The notes beneath the pieces are model-generated. The model was given only the letters and a program-made list of their open reading frames with translations, was not told the DNA's origin and made no database searches. Both the position numbers and the translations under genes were made by a program. From CAXRGH01 sp964230195 (GTDB taxonomy: Bacteria > Pseudomonadota > Gammaproteobacteria > Enterobacterales > Alteromonadaceae), in contig CAXRGH010000169.1 of NCBI GenBank assembly GCA_964230195.1, positions 1-6,199 on the forward strand: 6,199 nt of DNA, given 5' to 3'. Positions 5,730-6,199 of this stretch are shown piece by piece (within the stretch, counting starts at the first letter, position 1; each line of letters begins with the position of its first letter).

Positions 5730-6143
5730 ATGACTCACTCAAACATTCGAACCTTCTACACAGCAATCATATGTGTTGTCGCGATGGCCTTTGCATCGCC
5801 TTCAGACGCAAATAACAAGTATGCCTATTTTGGATTAGAGCCCGATATAGTCACCAATTATGTTTCAACAGACGATAGCCGCCTCGGTTACGTACGCGTT
5901 ACTGTTGAATTGATGTTGGACGATTATGAAATGCTTAACGACGTTGATCATCACTCTCCACTACTCAGAGCCACCATCATTGAGATTTTTGGACAACAAT
6001 CAGAGGGTCACGTGAAATCCCTTGTAGGACGCGAAGACATCCGCCGTTCAATCTTGCGCAGATTGAAACAAATCATGAAACGAGAAACCGGCAAAGAAGT
6101 GCTAAAAGACGTTATCTTCACTAAATATCTTTACGAGAACTAG
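5730..6143 (+). CDS. FliL-family protein with signal peptide, non-operonic paralogue
   Basis: The protein has 137 residues. The N-terminus (TFYTAIICVVAMAFA, 8-22) is a hydrophobic export signal with possible cleavage after Ala22 or Ala27 (SPSDA-NN). The rest is a FliL-type domain. YAYFGLEPDIVTNYV is the usual family opening, followed by LGYVRVTVELML, SPLLRATIIEIFGQQ and GREDIRRSILRRLKQIMKRETG. The closing strand is VLKDVIFTKYLYEN. FliL proteins sit at the flagellar motor periphery, where they interact with the stator and rotor. Canonical FliL is an inner-membrane protein encoded among fliK/fliM genes. Here the gene stands alone beside ubiC, and the hydrophobic segment could be either cleaved or kept as an anchor. 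The true role, motor-related or otherwise, is unknown. ATG 5730 is the first possible start because an in-frame TAG lies just upstream. Its ribosome site AGGA is only one base away. From memory, FliL-like genes occur near ubiC in related genera too. Confidence 0.82.
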   Translation: MTHSNIRTFYTAIICVVAMAFASPSDANNKYAYFGLEPDIVTNYVSTDDSRLGYVRVTVELMLDDYEMLNDVDHHSPLLRATIIEIFGQQSEGHVKSLVGREDIRRSILRRLKQIMKRETGKEVLKDVIFTKYLYEN

Positions 6144-6162
6144 CCAATCAGTATTGGGCTAG
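6140..6162. terminator. Hairpin over the end of the FliL-like gene
   Basis: CTAGCC-AAT (6140-6148) pairs with ATT-(G)-GGCTAG (6153-6162) around a CAGT loop, giving 9 bp with a single bulged G. It starts at the TAG stop codon of the FliL-like gene. No T-run follows on the plus strand, so it is at best a weak terminator or a mRNA 3'-end structure. If a convergent gene lies to the right, it would sit between the two ends. Confidence 0.4.
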
Positions 6163-6199
6163 CAGTCAGTGGCATCCTCAACCTCAATGAGCCATTGAA
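6159..6199 (-). CDS. Possible C-terminal end of a convergent gene (partial, hypothetical)
   Basis: On the minus strand one frame is open from the window edge to a TAG stop at 6161-6159. It encodes QWLIEVEDATDC as the last 12 residues. The acidic, protein-like ending and the position facing the FliL-like gene make a gene end plausible. At this length an open frame is not evidence by itself, and another minus-strand frame (stop TAG at 6143-6141) is also open. I do not recognise the family. Confidence 0.22.
   Translation of the reverse strand, partial: QWLIEVEDATDC

Noticed and set aside
1..6199. CRISPR array, tRNA or rRNA gene, insertion sequence, phage or defence module
   Set aside because: No regularly spaced repeats, no cloverleaf-like or rRNA segment, no transposase frame and no terminal inverted repeats were seen; all long coding regions are core housekeeping genes.

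Overview
The window looks like an ordinary core-chromosome segment of a marine-type gammaproteobacterium, most likely in the order Alteromonadales (an Alteromonas/Glaciecola-like genome). This placement rests on the E. coli-like LexA, PlsB (807 residues) and UbiA sequences, an AT-leaning composition, and gene order. A cytochrome c oxidase cluster, lexA, plsB, the ubiquinone genes and a FliL-like gene sit side by side; from memory, similar neighbourhoods occur in Shewanella and Vibrio relatives. No alignment or database search was run.

Layout, left to right. Positions 1-158 hold the 5' end of coxB (minus strand), cut by the window edge. A gene-poor AT-rich spacer follows (about 165-726). It ends in a clear terminator-like hairpin (717-766) serving lexA, which lies on the minus strand at 786-1406. 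lexA and plsB (plus, 1618-4041) diverge from a 211-bp intergenic region. That region carries a full LexA operator (1414-1429), a plausible lexA promoter, and a hairpin in the putative plsB leader. plsB converges on a minus-strand pair, ubiC then ubiA (5633 to 4155), which looks like a two-gene operon with a gap of about 30 bp. The plsB/ubiA convergence point holds an elaborate nested inverted repeat and a short tandem repeat. Divergent from ubiC is a small exported FliL-family gene (plus, 5730-6143). It is followed by a hairpin and a possible last dozen codons of a convergent minus-strand gene at the window edge.

Functionally the genes are linked by housekeeping and membrane themes rather than forming one system. 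CoxB (aerobic respiration) and UbiC/UbiA (the first two committed steps of ubiquinone synthesis) belong to the aerobic electron-transport chain. PlsB makes the first acylated intermediate of phospholipids. LexA controls the SOS response. The FliL-like protein is a flagellar-family protein located away from any flagellar operon. I found no mobile element, CRISPR array, RNA gene, phage gene or defence gene. The observations worth a second look are mostly non-coding structures, start-codon questions and the atypical FliL paralogue; I do not see evidence of a new multi-gene system.
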